Source: Brevibacillus sp. DP1.3A (GTDB taxonomy: Bacteria > Bacillota > Bacilli > Brevibacillales > Brevibacillaceae). From it: 64,000 nt of DNA. The stretch lies in the NCBI RefSeq assembly GCF_013284245.2, contig NZ_CP085876.1, forward strand, positions 87,001 to 151,000, in the 5' to 3' direction. Made by a program: the position numbers and the translations under genes. The number at the start of each line of letters is the position of its first letter. The stretch's first letter is position 1. Shown piece by piece: positions 37,681 to 46,075 of the stretch. Under the pieces are notes generated by a model. The model was not told the origin of the DNA. It did not search any database and was given only the letters and a program-made list of their open reading frames with translations.

Positions 37681-39714
37681 ATGAACAAAAGCGTAAACAA
37701 AGGGATCTCGGTGCTGCTGGCCACCGCGGTATTGGCAAGTCCACTGATGCTCGAGCCAAAGGCGGCTTATGCTCTCTCTATTGAGGATGTCTCTGCAGAC
37801 GATACAGGTGTGGATGAGGAAACAGAATATACGATTGAGTTTGAAATCAATAAGGACCTATCATCGGGTGACAGTATTTTCGTTAGATTCCCATCCGAAT
37901 ATTCGGTGGATAAAAAATTGAAAACATCGGATGTCACGCTAAAAGATGACGATAAAAACAAGATTTCAATCGACAACGTATACGTAAGCAAAAATGTGGT
38001 TGAGGTCGAAGTTGATGAAAAGATCAAAAAAGGTACTGTACTCATACTGACTATTGATAATATCACCAACCCAGAAGACAAGGGCAGCTACGAAATTGAA
38101 GTAAAAACAAGCGCGGAGACCAGCTACAAGGGAGATAAGATTACGATCACCAAGTCTTCAAGCAGCAGCAGTAGCAGCAGCAAGGGCGACTTCGAGGCTT
38201 CCCACAGCAGTAAGAATGCCGAGGACACCATCTCTTTAACGCTCGGAAAATTTAATCTCACCTCGAAAAGCAAGCTGAAAGAGGGCAAATACATTTATGT
38301 GAATTTCCCCTCCAAGGACATGCTGCCAAAGAGCATCAACAAATCTGATGTGAAGGTAAACGGGTACAAACCGGATTACGTCTCGATTCTCGATAACGAC
38401 TCGATTCGAATTGAGATTCCGAGTGGTGCAGACGGAGATAGCTACATAAAGCTGGAGTTTACCTCTTCAGCAGGGATTGTAAACCCATCCAAACCAGACA
38501 AGTACTATTCGTATGAAGTGGAATATGACAGCAAGGAATACAAGTCAAAAGATGTAGAGATTACAAACACAAGCAATACGCCATTCACCGTTTCTTTGTC
38601 GGACAGTTCAGCGGGAGCGCGTACGAGCTATACGTTTGATGTGGATCTCTCCACCAAGCTGGGATCGAACGCAGAAATCGAGGTCGAATTCCCAAGTGGG
38701 GTAACCATTCCACCGATTCTTACCAGCAACAGCGTCACCGTCAATAATGCTCAAGTGACGAATGTAAGTGTGTTGGGGAATAAGGTTTATTTCCGCACGC
38801 CTTACGGATTCACTAGCACGAATCGCGCGACCATCAAGTTTGCATTCGAAGGCTACTTGACCACTCCGAGAACAGCGGGAACATATACCGTGACGGCTAA
38901 AATCGACAACAAGACCTATAAGTCGAAGGAGTTTCAAGTTACTGGAGTGACTCCACCAGTCGCGGTGGATAACACATTGGCAACGGTTGGGCTGACGAGA
39001 GCGACTGCCTCTACTCCTGCTGGTATTTCAATCGGCATCAAGGCGATGGGTGCTCCGATTGTTCGCAATCAAGGCTTCATTGAAGTCGTACTCCCAGTTG
39101 GCTTCCGTGTTCCAGCCTACCTGCCAGCGAACACAGTAACGGTGAACGGTGTGGCCGCTAGCTTTGTTGGTGTGCGCGGACAAAATCTGATTATTATTCC
39201 TGCCCAGGATATTCCGGCAAAAACAGCAGCTCAGGTCAATATCGCCGAGACGGCTGGCATTGTGAATCCTGCTACGCCAGGTGTGTACAGCATCGGAGTC
39301 TACAACTCTGAGGAGAGAGGCTTGCTCTTCTCTCGTCCGGCGACCATCGTGACTCTGAATGGTGTGAGCTTCAAGCAGAGCGTTGCTTCTTTTACGAAGG
39401 CTGGTAAAACAACCGGACTCGCAGTGGCACCGTATACTGTAAATGGCAACACGCTGATGCCAACTACGTTTTTCCGTGATGCCCTCGGGTTTTCGATCAG
39501 CTACACCAAAACGACTGCCAAAGTAGTGAGCGGCAACACGGTTATGCAATTCAAGGTCGGTTCAAACGTAGCGACCATCAATGGCCAAAATGTAACGCTG
39601 CCTGCAGCGGTTCAGCTGAAAAACAACGTTCCTACCCTGCCTCTTAAAACCATCACGGAGCGTACCGGTTACAAAATCATCTATGTGAACGGGAACTACA
39701 CCGTATACAAGTAA
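37681..39714 (+). CDS. Secreted surface protein with repeated beta domains and a copper amine oxidase N-like C-terminus
   Basis: 677 residues with a signal peptide (basic MNKSVNKG, hydrophobic core, cleavage near AYA-LS). Then come about four similar beta-rich domains of 110-120 residues, each with a strand like VNFPS or VEFPSG, a later SDVKVNG or NSVTVNN, and a SAGIVNPSKP or TAGIVNPATPG turn. A serine run (about residues 160-168) links the first two. The C-terminal 100 residues, with MPTTFFRDALGFSI and VPTLPLKTITERTGYKI, resemble the copper amine oxidase N-terminal domain often found on Bacillales wall proteins. AGAAGGAGGCG precedes the ATG. Likely an exported surface protein of unknown role. 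Confidence 0.8.
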   Translation: MNKSVNKGISVLLATAVLASPLMLEPKAAYALSIEDVSADDTGVDEETEYTIEFEINKDLSSGDSIFVRFPSEYSVDKKLKTSDVTLKDDDKNKISIDNVYVSKNVVEVEVDEKIKKGTVLILTIDNITNPEDKGSYEIEVKTSAETSYKGDKITITKSSSSSSSSSKGDFEASHSSKNAEDTISLTLGKFNLTSKSKLKEGKYIYVNFPSKDMLPKSINKSDVKVNGYKPDYVSILDNDSIRIEIPSGADGDSYIKLEFTSSAGIVNPSKPDKYYSYEVEYDSKEYKSKDVEITNTSNTPFTVSLSDSSAGARTSYTFDVDLSTKLGSNAEIEVEFPSGVTIPPILTSNSVTVNNAQVTNVSVLGNKVYFRTPYGFTSTNRATIKFAFEGYLTTPRTAGTYTVTAKIDNKTYKSKEFQVTGVTPPVAVDNTLATVGLTRATASTPAGISIGIKAMGAPIVRNQGFIEVVLPVGFRVPAYLPANTVTVNGVAASFVGVRGQNLIIIPAQDIPAKTAAQVNIAETAGIVNPATPGVYSIGVYNSEERGLLFSRPATIVTLNGVSFKQSVASFTKAGKTTGLAVAPYTVNGNTLMPTTFFRDALGFSISYTKTTAKVVSGNTVMQFKVGSNVATINGQNVTLPAAVQLKNNVPTLPLKTITERTGYKIIYVNGNYTVYK

Positions 39715-39726
39715 GGACAATTAGAC

Positions 39727-39757
39727 GAAAACCCCGTATTTATACGGGGTTTTCTTT
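39727..39757 (+). terminator. Intrinsic terminator after the surface protein gene
   Basis: AAAACCCCGTA pairs with TACGGGGTTTT, followed by CTTTTG. Confidence 0.92.
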
Positions 39758-39796
39758 TGTGAAAATCATCTCGATGTTTTTCATTAGAGGTAATGC

Positions 39797-39838
39797 GACC
39801 GCTTGCGGTCAACAAAAACGCTGTTGACCGTTTTTGTT
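39797..39838. repeat. Three overlapping inverted repeats upstream of yabP
   Basis: GACCGC-TT-GCGGTC (39797-39810), GGTCAAC (39807-39813) with GTTGACC (39823-39829), and AACAAAAACG (39811-39820) with CGTTTTTGTT (39829-39838). The arms are shared, so the stems exclude one another. Confidence 0.6.
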
Positions 39839-39857
39839 CTAGAAGGACATCCCTCCC

Positions 39858-39865
39858 CATACGAT
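39858..39865 (+). promoter_or_regulatory. Possible sigma-E -10 element of yabP
   Basis: CATACGAT fits the sigma-E -10 consensus CATACAnT well and lies 34 bp before the yabP start; no good -35 is visible. yabP is a sigma-E gene in B. subtilis. Confidence 0.4.
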
Positions 39866-39898
39866 AGTACAAGAAGGGTACGTGAGGAGGGAGTAATC

Positions 39899-40183
39899 AT
39901 GAACGATCACACGAGACGGCCACGTCATGAAGTCGTGATGATTAATCGTCGCAGCTTAGCGATATCGGGAGTAAAAAACGTCGAAAGCTTTGACAGCGAA
40001 GAATTCCTCTTGGAGACGGACGGCGGCTTTTTAACCATACGAGGCCAAAACCTGCATATGAAAAATTTGAGTCTGGAAACCGGAGAAGTAGCGATCGAGG
40101 GGCTCGTTCACGAGATGGCCTATCTGGAGCAAGGGCAGGCCGGGGATCGGTCGAGAGGATTCTTCGGCAAGTTATTCAAGTGA
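39899..40183 (+). CDS. yabP: Sporulation protein YabP
   Basis: 94 residues from the ATG at 39899 with GTGAGGAGGGAG before it; a longer reading from 39803 would start inside the inverted repeats and is rejected. Matches YabP: HEVVMINRRSLAISGVKNVESFDSEEF and LSLETGEVAIEGLV. Made in the mother cell; cofactor of sporulation of unknown molecular role. The stop overlaps the GTG of yabQ. Confidence 0.93.
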   Translation: MNDHTRRPRHEVVMINRRSLAISGVKNVESFDSEEFLLETDGGFLTIRGQNLHMKNLSLETGEVAIEGLVHEMAYLEQGQAGDRSRGFFGKLFK

Positions 40184-40752
40184 ACATCGCCATCCAGTTA
40201 CAGACGGTATTGGCCATGTCGACGTGTGGTGCACTGATGGGTATGGGATTCGATACGTACCATGTATTTAAAGGCAAGGCCAGACTGCCACTCTGGTTGG
40301 TCTTTTTCTTTGACATCCTGTTTTGGGTGGGCAGTATGGGCGCTGTCTTCTTGATTTTGGTGAAAGTGAACGACGGGATTATTCGGTTTCCGATATTTTT
40401 TGGAATGCTATTTGGCGCGTGGCTGTACTTCTTATTAGGTAGTAAGAAGTATATCCTTTTCTTGCACCGCGTGATAAAATTCTGTCAGTGGTTTTACCGT
40501 ACGGTCGTAAAAATTATAGACATCCTGCTTGTACGTCCTGTGCTCTTTCTTTTCCGCGTGATCATCATGGTGCTGACATTTTTGTATTCCGTGTTGCTCG
40601 CGATCCTCGGCTTTTTGTGGAAAGTGACGCGTTTTGTCACCTCTCCTTTTGCCAGATGGGGTCAACATTTGGGGAAAAAAATGTACGGAAAAACAACAGG
40701 ATTTTGGACCAATTGGAAGAATTGGTTTCAATCAAAGAGAAAGCGGGAGTAG
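40180..40752 (+). CDS. yabQ: Spore cortex biosynthesis protein YabQ
   Basis: 190 residues from a GTG overlapping the yabP stop. Membrane helices cover about residues 5-25, 38-62 and 65-85, then a long hydrophobic and basic segment to about 150. The C-terminus is strongly basic (KSRKRE-like end). YabQ is a mother-cell membrane protein needed for cortex formation. The yabP-yabQ-divIC-yabR order is conserved. Confidence 0.92.
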   Translation: MNIAIQLQTVLAMSTCGALMGMGFDTYHVFKGKARLPLWLVFFFDILFWVGSMGAVFLILVKVNDGIIRFPIFFGMLFGAWLYFLLGSKKYILFLHRVIKFCQWFYRTVVKIIDILLVRPVLFLFRVIIMVLTFLYSVLLAILGFLWKVTRFVTSPFARWGQHLGKKMYGKTTGFWTNWKNWFQSKRKRE

Positions 40753-40770
40753 ATTCGAGGTGGCGTACTG

Positions 40771-41079
40771 ATGAAGGAAGCAAGAACCTCTTCCATTAAC
40801 CGAAAAGGACAAAGAAGGAGAATGCGTCTCTTTTTCTTTGTGATCCTGTGCTTTTTCGTCTGGACTAGCTATACCTTGTTTTTGCAAAGTGGCGAGTTGT
40901 CCAAGAAAGAGACAGAGCTGGAAGTCCTGAAGCAAGAATCAGCGGTCTTGCAGCACAAACAAGAGGATCTGACCTATGAAGCAAGCCGGCTAAACGATCA
41001 GGAGTACTTGGCGGAGCTGGTACGTAAGCGAATTTTATTTACCAAGCAGGGCGAAAGCATTTATATCATTCCGGATTGA
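40771..41079 (+). CDS. divIC: Cell division protein DivIC (FtsB-like)
   Basis: 102 residues: short basic cytoplasmic N-terminus (NRKGQRRRMR), one membrane helix (LFFFVILCFFVWTSYTLFL) and an extracellular coiled coil rich in Leu, Glu and Lys. DivIC is a bitopic septum protein that forms a complex with FtsL and DivIB. The start follows GAGGTGGCGTACTG. The ORF ends with the IPD typical of the family. Confidence 0.94.
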   Translation: MKEARTSSINRKGQRRRMRLFFFVILCFFVWTSYTLFLQSGELSKKETELEVLKQESAVLQHKQEDLTYEASRLNDQEYLAELVRKRILFTKQGESIYIIPD

Positions 41080-41120
41080 GTATACAGCTGATCTTCAACG
41101 AGAGGGAGGCATTCCACGTC

Positions 41121-41492
41121 ATGGAGATCGAGGTCGGGAGCATACTGGAAGGGAAAGTCACGGGTATCACCAAATTCGGAGCGTTTGTTCAACTGCCGGG
41201 CGATGTGACCGGACTGGTGCATATTAGTGAAATTGCTGACGTCTACGTCCGGGACATCCATCAATTTTTAAAAATAGGAGACACGGTAAAGGTAAAAGTC
41301 CTCAGCCTCCGTGAGGGCAAGATCGGGCTTTCTATCAAAAAAACAATGGTAAAGGAACGGCCACCCCGCTATCAGCGGGAGCGAAGTGAAGGCTTTGAAG
41401 AAAAGCTGAATCGCTTTTTGAAAGAAAGTGAAGACAGGCAGTCCTCCTTGAAGAAAAGCGTAGAGAAGAAGGGCCGCGGTCGGTCTTTTTAA
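41121..41492 (+). CDS. yabR: S1-domain RNA-binding protein YabR
   Basis: 123 residues from the ATG at 41121; the frame extends to 41076 but GAGGGAGG and family alignment favour 41121. One S1 RNA-binding domain covers residues 1-72 (VGSILEGKVTGITKFGAFVQL, GLVHISEIAD, VKVKVLSL), followed by a basic low-complexity tail of about 50 residues. Resembles YabR and other polynucleotide phosphorylase-type S1 proteins. Role unknown. Confidence 0.93.
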   Translation: MEIEVGSILEGKVTGITKFGAFVQLPGDVTGLVHISEIADVYVRDIHQFLKIGDTVKVKVLSLREGKIGLSIKKTMVKERPPRYQRERSEGFEEKLNRFLKESEDRQSSLKKSVEKKGRGRSF

Positions 41493-41660
41493 TTCGGAAA
41501 ATTATGACTTTTCTTTCTTTGTGAAAAGCGCATTTTGACTGTAAAAATAGGAAGGTCATTTCAAAGTCTTGACGAATAGAGTATCCTAAGCCCGTTTCGC
41601 AAAGCGCGAATCACCTGTCAGCCGACGTTATCCGCCATAACGTCGGTTTTTTTTGTCCGT
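41493..41660 (+). terminator. Spacer after yabR with a strong terminator at 41622-41654
   Basis: CCGACGTTAT (41622-41631) pairs perfectly with ATAACGTCGG (41637-41646), then T8. The 130 bases between yabR and the hairpin hold no gene and no tRNA; B. subtilis has a tRNA pair at this place. Confidence 0.9.
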
Positions 41661-41673
41661 TTGCGTTAATGAA

Positions 41674-41682
41674 TTTGTCGCA
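41674..41682 (+). promoter_or_regulatory. Spo0A-like box upstream of spoIIE
   Basis: TTTGTCGCA, one mismatch from the Spo0A core TGTCGAA, 26 bp before the spoIIE -35. Confidence 0.5.
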
Positions 41683-41707
41683 CGATTCTGTGAATATTCA
41701 TTGGATT

Positions 41708-41741
41708 TTTGACAAATTTTACAATCCCCCCTCCGTATAAT
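41708..41741 (+). promoter_or_regulatory. spoIIE promoter with 21-bp spacer and overlapping Spo0A box
   Basis: TTGACA (41709-41714) and TATAAT (41736-41741) are both consensus but 21 bp apart. TTTGACAAA at 41708-41716 is a Spo0A-type box (TTTGTCAAA on the minus strand) that covers the -35. The B. subtilis spoIIE promoter has the same over-long spacing and is activated by Spo0A~P. Confidence 0.82.
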
Positions 41742-41777
41742 GGAGAAACACATTGACCAAGAACGGGGTGGAGCGAA

Positions 41778-44252
41778 ATGATTGCGAACAAAAACGTAAC
41801 ACAAGCCGGACAGGCTTGGACGCGGCAAGTGTCCGATCGAATGGGTACCACTGCGCAGACGTGGGGAGAAAAAGTAGCAGATTTCATAGAGAAGTGGAAT
41901 GTTCTCCCCATCCTCATGGGCTTCTTATTAGGACGAGCTCTAATCGTGGAAGAGCTAACCCCCTTTGCTATACCGTATTTCATTGTCATGTTTTATATTC
42001 GTCGAGATTGTTTGCTTGTCACGGGGATGGCTCTTATTATCGGCGCTTTTACCCAGTCAGTGCCTGTAGGACTGGAAACCGCCTTGAGCGTGATACTTGC
42101 CTTGTTTGCCTGCAAACTGATGAATAAAATGCGCAACAAAGATTTTTCACGGACGCCTTTGCTGGTCGTCGGGACGATTTTCATCAGCCGTCTGTTGTAT
42201 GCGGTTCTGACCAATCAGGTAACGACCTATGAGCTTGTGATGGTAGCAGTGGAAGCGATTCTTGGCTTTGTACTGACTCTCATCTTCATCCAGTCTTTAT
42301 CGATCATTCATTTGGCGAAGCCTTACGAACCTCTCAAAAATGAAGAGATCGTTTCGTTAGTCATTTTGCTGGCTTCCCTGATGACGGGTACTGTGGATTG
42401 GATGGTCGAAGGCATTTCAATGGAGCATGTACTTACACGCTATTTGCTGCTCGTCTTTGCTTTTGTCGGTGGTGGCACGATCGGTGCGGCTGTTGGTGTG
42501 GTCACAGGTCTCATCCTCAGTCTGGCTAATGTGAGTGCTCTTTTACAAATCAATCTGCTCGCTTTTTCCGGTCTTCTGGCAGGCTTGCTGAAGGAAGGCG
42601 GCAAAGTGGGCGTATCCGCAGGCTTGTTGATCGGTACGGCTATTCTTGCGATTTACGGTGGAGCAGAAGAGACACTCTACTACTCCTTGATTGAAACCTC
42701 TCTGGCCATTGTGCTCTTCATTCTGACCCCTGCTGCTCTTTGGAAAAAAGTAGCGCGATTTATCCCCGGGACTCCCGAGAATCTACAATCCCATCAAGAA
42801 TACATGCGCAGAGTCCGCGATGTGACAGCGGGCAAGATCCAGCAATTCTCCGATTTGTTTACGCAACTCTCCCATAGCTTTGCCCAGACAGCCGATCCTG
42901 AAGAAATAGAAGAACAGGCCGATGCCTTTCTTAGCCGCGTATCTGAATTCACCTGCCAGAAATGCTGGAAAAAAGAACAATGCTGGGAAAAAGATACGCA
43001 ATCGACCTATGAGGGAATGCGCTTCTTAATGGAAAAAGTGTACGAGCACGGTACCTTGGCTGGCGTTACACCGCCGCGTGATTGGGAGCGCAAGTGCGTC
43101 AAAACTGAAAAGGTCATGACTGTAATGGAGCAGGAATACGATCGCCAGCAATCGTTTGACCAACTGAAAAAGCAGGTAAAGGAAAGCCGAATGCTCGTAG
43201 CTGACCAGCTATCGGGAGTCTCGCGTGTCATGAGTGATTTTGCCCGGGAAATACAACGGGAGGGCATGGAGCTGAGCTTTCAGGAAAAGCAGGTCTCACA
43301 AGCATTGGAGGGCTTGGGTCTGTCGGTACGCCGCGTAGAAATACACAGCTTGGAAGAAGGGAAGGTCGATATCGAAATCAGTCAGCCGACTTGCTATGGC
43401 CGCGATGAATGCGCGAAGATCGTGGCTCCCATGCTCACGGAGATTTTGGGAGAAAACATTGTGGTTCGCGAGCGGCATTGTGAAGCGCAAAAAGACGGTT
43501 CATGCACGATGTGCCTTGCTTCCGCCAAAACATATGAGATCGATATCGGGGTCGCAGGTGCAGCCAAGGACGGCAAGCTATTATCTGGTGACAGCTTCCG
43601 CACGATGGATTTGGGTAATGGAAAAATGGCGCTGGCGATCAGCGATGGAATGGGAAATGGCGAGCGGGCATCCATAGAGAGTCAGTCCGCCCTCGATATG
43701 CTCCAGCAGCTTCTGCGTTCTGGTATGGACGAAAAAATTTCGATCAAAACCGTTAACTCCGTGCTCGCCCTGCGCTCCAAGGAGGAAATGTTCGCGACGG
43801 TGGACTTGGCTCTGATCGATTTACAAACAGCTCATACGCGTTTTGTAAAAATCGGCTCCACCCCGAGCTTTGTCAAAAGAAATAAAGATGTCATCACGAT
43901 CACCGCCAACAACCTGCCAGTGGGGATTTTGGAAGAAATCGAGGTGGATGTCGTATCTCGTATGCTCAAGCCAGGTGATTTGCTCGTCATGATGTCCGAT
44001 GGCATCTATGAGGCGCCGCGCCATATTGAGAATAGGCAAGCGTGGATGAAGCGAATCATCAGTGAACTGGAGACGAATGATCCACAGGAGGTCGCTGATT
44101 TACTGTTGGAAAAAGTCATTCGCCAGCATTCCGGACAAATTGTTGATGACATGACTGTGTTGGTGGCGCGAATTGACCGCTTTGTACCACAGTGGGCTGC
44201 CATCGCGGTGCATGGGATGGAGAAGCTCGAGCGTCCACGGATTGTGAGTTAG
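41778..44252 (+). CDS. spoIIE: Stage II sporulation protein E
   Basis: 824 residues, the usual length. SpoIIE is the membrane PP2C-type phosphatase that dephosphorylates SpoIIAA and so frees sigma-F in the forespore; it also binds FtsZ at the polar septum. About ten membrane helices occupy residues 40-330, a central FtsZ-binding region follows, and the PP2C domain shows ISDGMGNGERASIES (near 621), MSDGIYEAP (near 737) and DDMTVLVARI (near 790), which supply metal-binding aspartates. GGGGTGGAGCG precedes the ATG. Confidence 0.98.
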   Translation: MIANKNVTQAGQAWTRQVSDRMGTTAQTWGEKVADFIEKWNVLPILMGFLLGRALIVEELTPFAIPYFIVMFYIRRDCLLVTGMALIIGAFTQSVPVGLETALSVILALFACKLMNKMRNKDFSRTPLLVVGTIFISRLLYAVLTNQVTTYELVMVAVEAILGFVLTLIFIQSLSIIHLAKPYEPLKNEEIVSLVILLASLMTGTVDWMVEGISMEHVLTRYLLLVFAFVGGGTIGAAVGVVTGLILSLANVSALLQINLLAFSGLLAGLLKEGGKVGVSAGLLIGTAILAIYGGAEETLYYSLIETSLAIVLFILTPAALWKKVARFIPGTPENLQSHQEYMRRVRDVTAGKIQQFSDLFTQLSHSFAQTADPEEIEEQADAFLSRVSEFTCQKCWKKEQCWEKDTQSTYEGMRFLMEKVYEHGTLAGVTPPRDWERKCVKTEKVMTVMEQEYDRQQSFDQLKKQVKESRMLVADQLSGVSRVMSDFAREIQREGMELSFQEKQVSQALEGLGLSVRRVEIHSLEEGKVDIEISQPTCYGRDECAKIVAPMLTEILGENIVVRERHCEAQKDGSCTMCLASAKTYEIDIGVAGAAKDGKLLSGDSFRTMDLGNGKMALAISDGMGNGERASIESQSALDMLQQLLRSGMDEKISIKTVNSVLALRSKEEMFATVDLALIDLQTAHTRFVKIGSTPSFVKRNKDVITITANNLPVGILEEIEVDVVSRMLKPGDLLVMMSDGIYEAPRHIENRQAWMKRIISELETNDPQEVADLLLEKVIRQHSGQIVDDMTVLVARIDRFVPQWAAIAVHGMEKLERPRIVS

Positions 44253-44373
44253 AAGTATGTTTTCTCTATTACCCGTCGATACTGTTGCTAAAAATACCCT
44301 GCGAAGTGAAGTGGATGAACGATCGCTTACACGGAGCTGGGACTGACAAAACAGATCGAATGGGGAGATTATT

Positions 44374-45135
44374 GTGAAAGAAGCGACACTTCGTCAAATA
44401 CTGGTAGTGACAGACGGTTGCTCCAACTCTGGGATGAGCCCCGTTGCTGCGGCGGCACTGGCACGGGAGCAAGGAATTACGGTCAATGTGATTGGTGTAA
44501 TCGACAAGAGTGAGCTGGGTGAGAAAGGGGAGAAGGAAATTAGGGATATTGCGGAAGCAGGTGGTGGACTCTGCGACATCGTGTACCCCCAACAGCTTGC
44601 GCAAACGGTACAAATGCTGACGCGAAAAGCAATGACACGCACCATTCATCAAGTGGTTAATAAAGAATTAAAAGAGATTTTGGGCGATTCCGGAATAGAG
44701 GAGCTGGCACCCGATAAAAGAGTGCAGGTTGCCGGAATGGTTGACGAGTTAGGTGAAAAAAGCAGCTTGAACGTCGTGATGCTGGTCGATACCTCGGGAA
44801 GTATGAAGCCAAAGCTGTCGGCTGTTCAGCAAGCGATACACGATTTCAGTATTAGTCTGCATTCGCGGAGTGGACAAAGCAGAATGGCGGTCGGTTCATT
44901 TCCGGGGAAACAAAAGCATCTCGATATCCGCATTCCGTGGACAGAAAAGGTCGAGCAGGCCCATCAAATTACGAGTGATTTGGCGATGAGCGGAATTACT
45001 CCTACAGGACCCGCCATCGTAGAGGCAATTGCCCTGTTTGAGCAGGACAAGCTCCCACGCACGCTGCAAGAGCGTTACATCGACCAAGACGAAGAGGACG
45101 ACTCGAACGGAATGCTGCGTGACCATGTCTTTTAA
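44374..45135 (+). CDS. yabS: YabS-like VWA-domain protein with apparently permuted order
   Basis: 253 residues from a GTG with GGGGAGATT before it. Residues 8-85 start at ILVVTDGCSNSG and read like the second half of a von Willebrand A domain; residues 133-222 hold the first half, with the metal-site DTSGSM (139-144) and GITPTGPA (207-214). All three MIDAS loops are therefore present, but in permuted order. It corresponds to yabS, between spoIIE and yabT in B. subtilis. A role with the neighbouring phosphatase and kinase is inferred. It overlaps yabT by 11 bp. Confidence 0.85.
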   Translation: MKEATLRQILVVTDGCSNSGMSPVAAAALAREQGITVNVIGVIDKSELGEKGEKEIRDIAEAGGGLCDIVYPQQLAQTVQMLTRKAMTRTIHQVVNKELKEILGDSGIEELAPDKRVQVAGMVDELGEKSSLNVVMLVDTSGSMKPKLSAVQQAIHDFSISLHSRSGQSRMAVGSFPGKQKHLDIRIPWTEKVEQAHQITSDLAMSGITPTGPAIVEAIALFEQDKLPRTLQERYIDQDEEDDSNGMLRDHVF

Positions 45136-46060
45136 GGCAGCCACCCCCGACCTGCCCAAGCAATTTACAGGCAAATGGAACAAAAAATCGTACCACGTCT
45201 TACGGGAGTTGGGGCGTGGTGCAAACGGGACCGTGTACTTGGTATCCCAGGGTGGCGTACAGCGCGCGGTTAAGGTTGGTGTGGAAGGCATAGACATTTT
45301 AATGGAAGTGAATGTGTTGAAAAGCACACAGCAGGGGCGGGATTCCAAAGTGGGACCGCTCCTGTGCGACGTGGACGATCTCGTTGTAAACGGGAAGGCC
45401 TGTACGTTTTATGCCATGGAGTATCTTCAAGGCTTGCAATTGGATGAATATATTAAGCAAGAGGGTATAGACTGGGTGGCCGTGATGATGGTTCAATTAC
45501 TGGCTCGTCTCGATGTTTTGCACCAGCATGGCTATATTTTTGGGGATTTGAAACCGCAGAATGTGATGGTTACTCAAACGGACAAGCAGGTACGCTTGAT
45601 TGATTTCGGTGGAGTGACCAAGCTGGGCAACGCCGTTCGGCAGTTTACAGAAGAGTACGATCGAGCTTTTTGGCACGCAGGTGATAGACGGGCTGAAGTA
45701 AGTTATGACCTGTTCTCGACAGCCGTGATGATGGTGCGTCTGACGGTTGGACCGGAAACGTGGAAAAACAGCCTTGGTGACCCACGTCACACGATATTAC
45801 TCTGTGATATAATACGAAAAAGTGACAGCCTGTATCCTTACCGGGAGCCTTTATTGAAGGCGTTTCACGGTAAGTTTGCGACCGCGAAAGAAATGCGAGC
45901 GGAGCTGTTGGCAGTCTTGCGAGATAGCATGGTTGCCAAACCGCAAAAGCCGCAAAAGAAACCACGGACGAAAGGGAACGCAGGGGCGGGCATTAGCGGT
46001 CTTTTTGTCGCCTCGTTACTCTTATTGGCTGGCACTTTGTATTACGCATGGTTTATGTGA
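45125..46060 (+). CDS. yabT: Hanks-type Ser/Thr protein kinase YabT with C-terminal membrane anchor
   Basis: 311 residues from the ATG at 45125; a longer reading from 45029 lies inside yabS. Kinase motifs: glycine loop LGRGANGTVYLV, a lysine in RAVKVG, the catalytic loop FGDLKPQNVMV (Asp present, HRD changed to FGD) and IDFGG in place of DFG. A basic segment (about residues 270-290) precedes a C-terminal membrane helix (SGLFVASLLLLAGTLYY). B. subtilis YabT is a sporulation kinase activated by DNA that phosphorylates RecA. A weak ribosome binding site suggests coupling to yabS. Confidence 0.9.
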   Translation: MSFKAATPDLPKQFTGKWNKKSYHVLRELGRGANGTVYLVSQGGVQRAVKVGVEGIDILMEVNVLKSTQQGRDSKVGPLLCDVDDLVVNGKACTFYAMEYLQGLQLDEYIKQEGIDWVAVMMVQLLARLDVLHQHGYIFGDLKPQNVMVTQTDKQVRLIDFGGVTKLGNAVRQFTEEYDRAFWHAGDRRAEVSYDLFSTAVMMVRLTVGPETWKNSLGDPRHTILLCDIIRKSDSLYPYREPLLKAFHGKFATAKEMRAELLAVLRDSMVAKPQKPQKKPRTKGNAGAGISGLFVASLLLLAGTLYYAWFM

Positions 46061-46075
46061 AGGATGTGACGGTTC

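Noticed and set aside
38158..38184. Triplet repeat in the surface protein gene as a phase-variable tract
   Set aside because: The AGC/AGT serine codons repeat in units of three bases, so slippage would not shift the frame, and the tract is short.
41493..41660. tRNA gene before spoIIE
   Set aside because: No cloverleaf arms or T-loop could be found; only a spacer and terminator are present.
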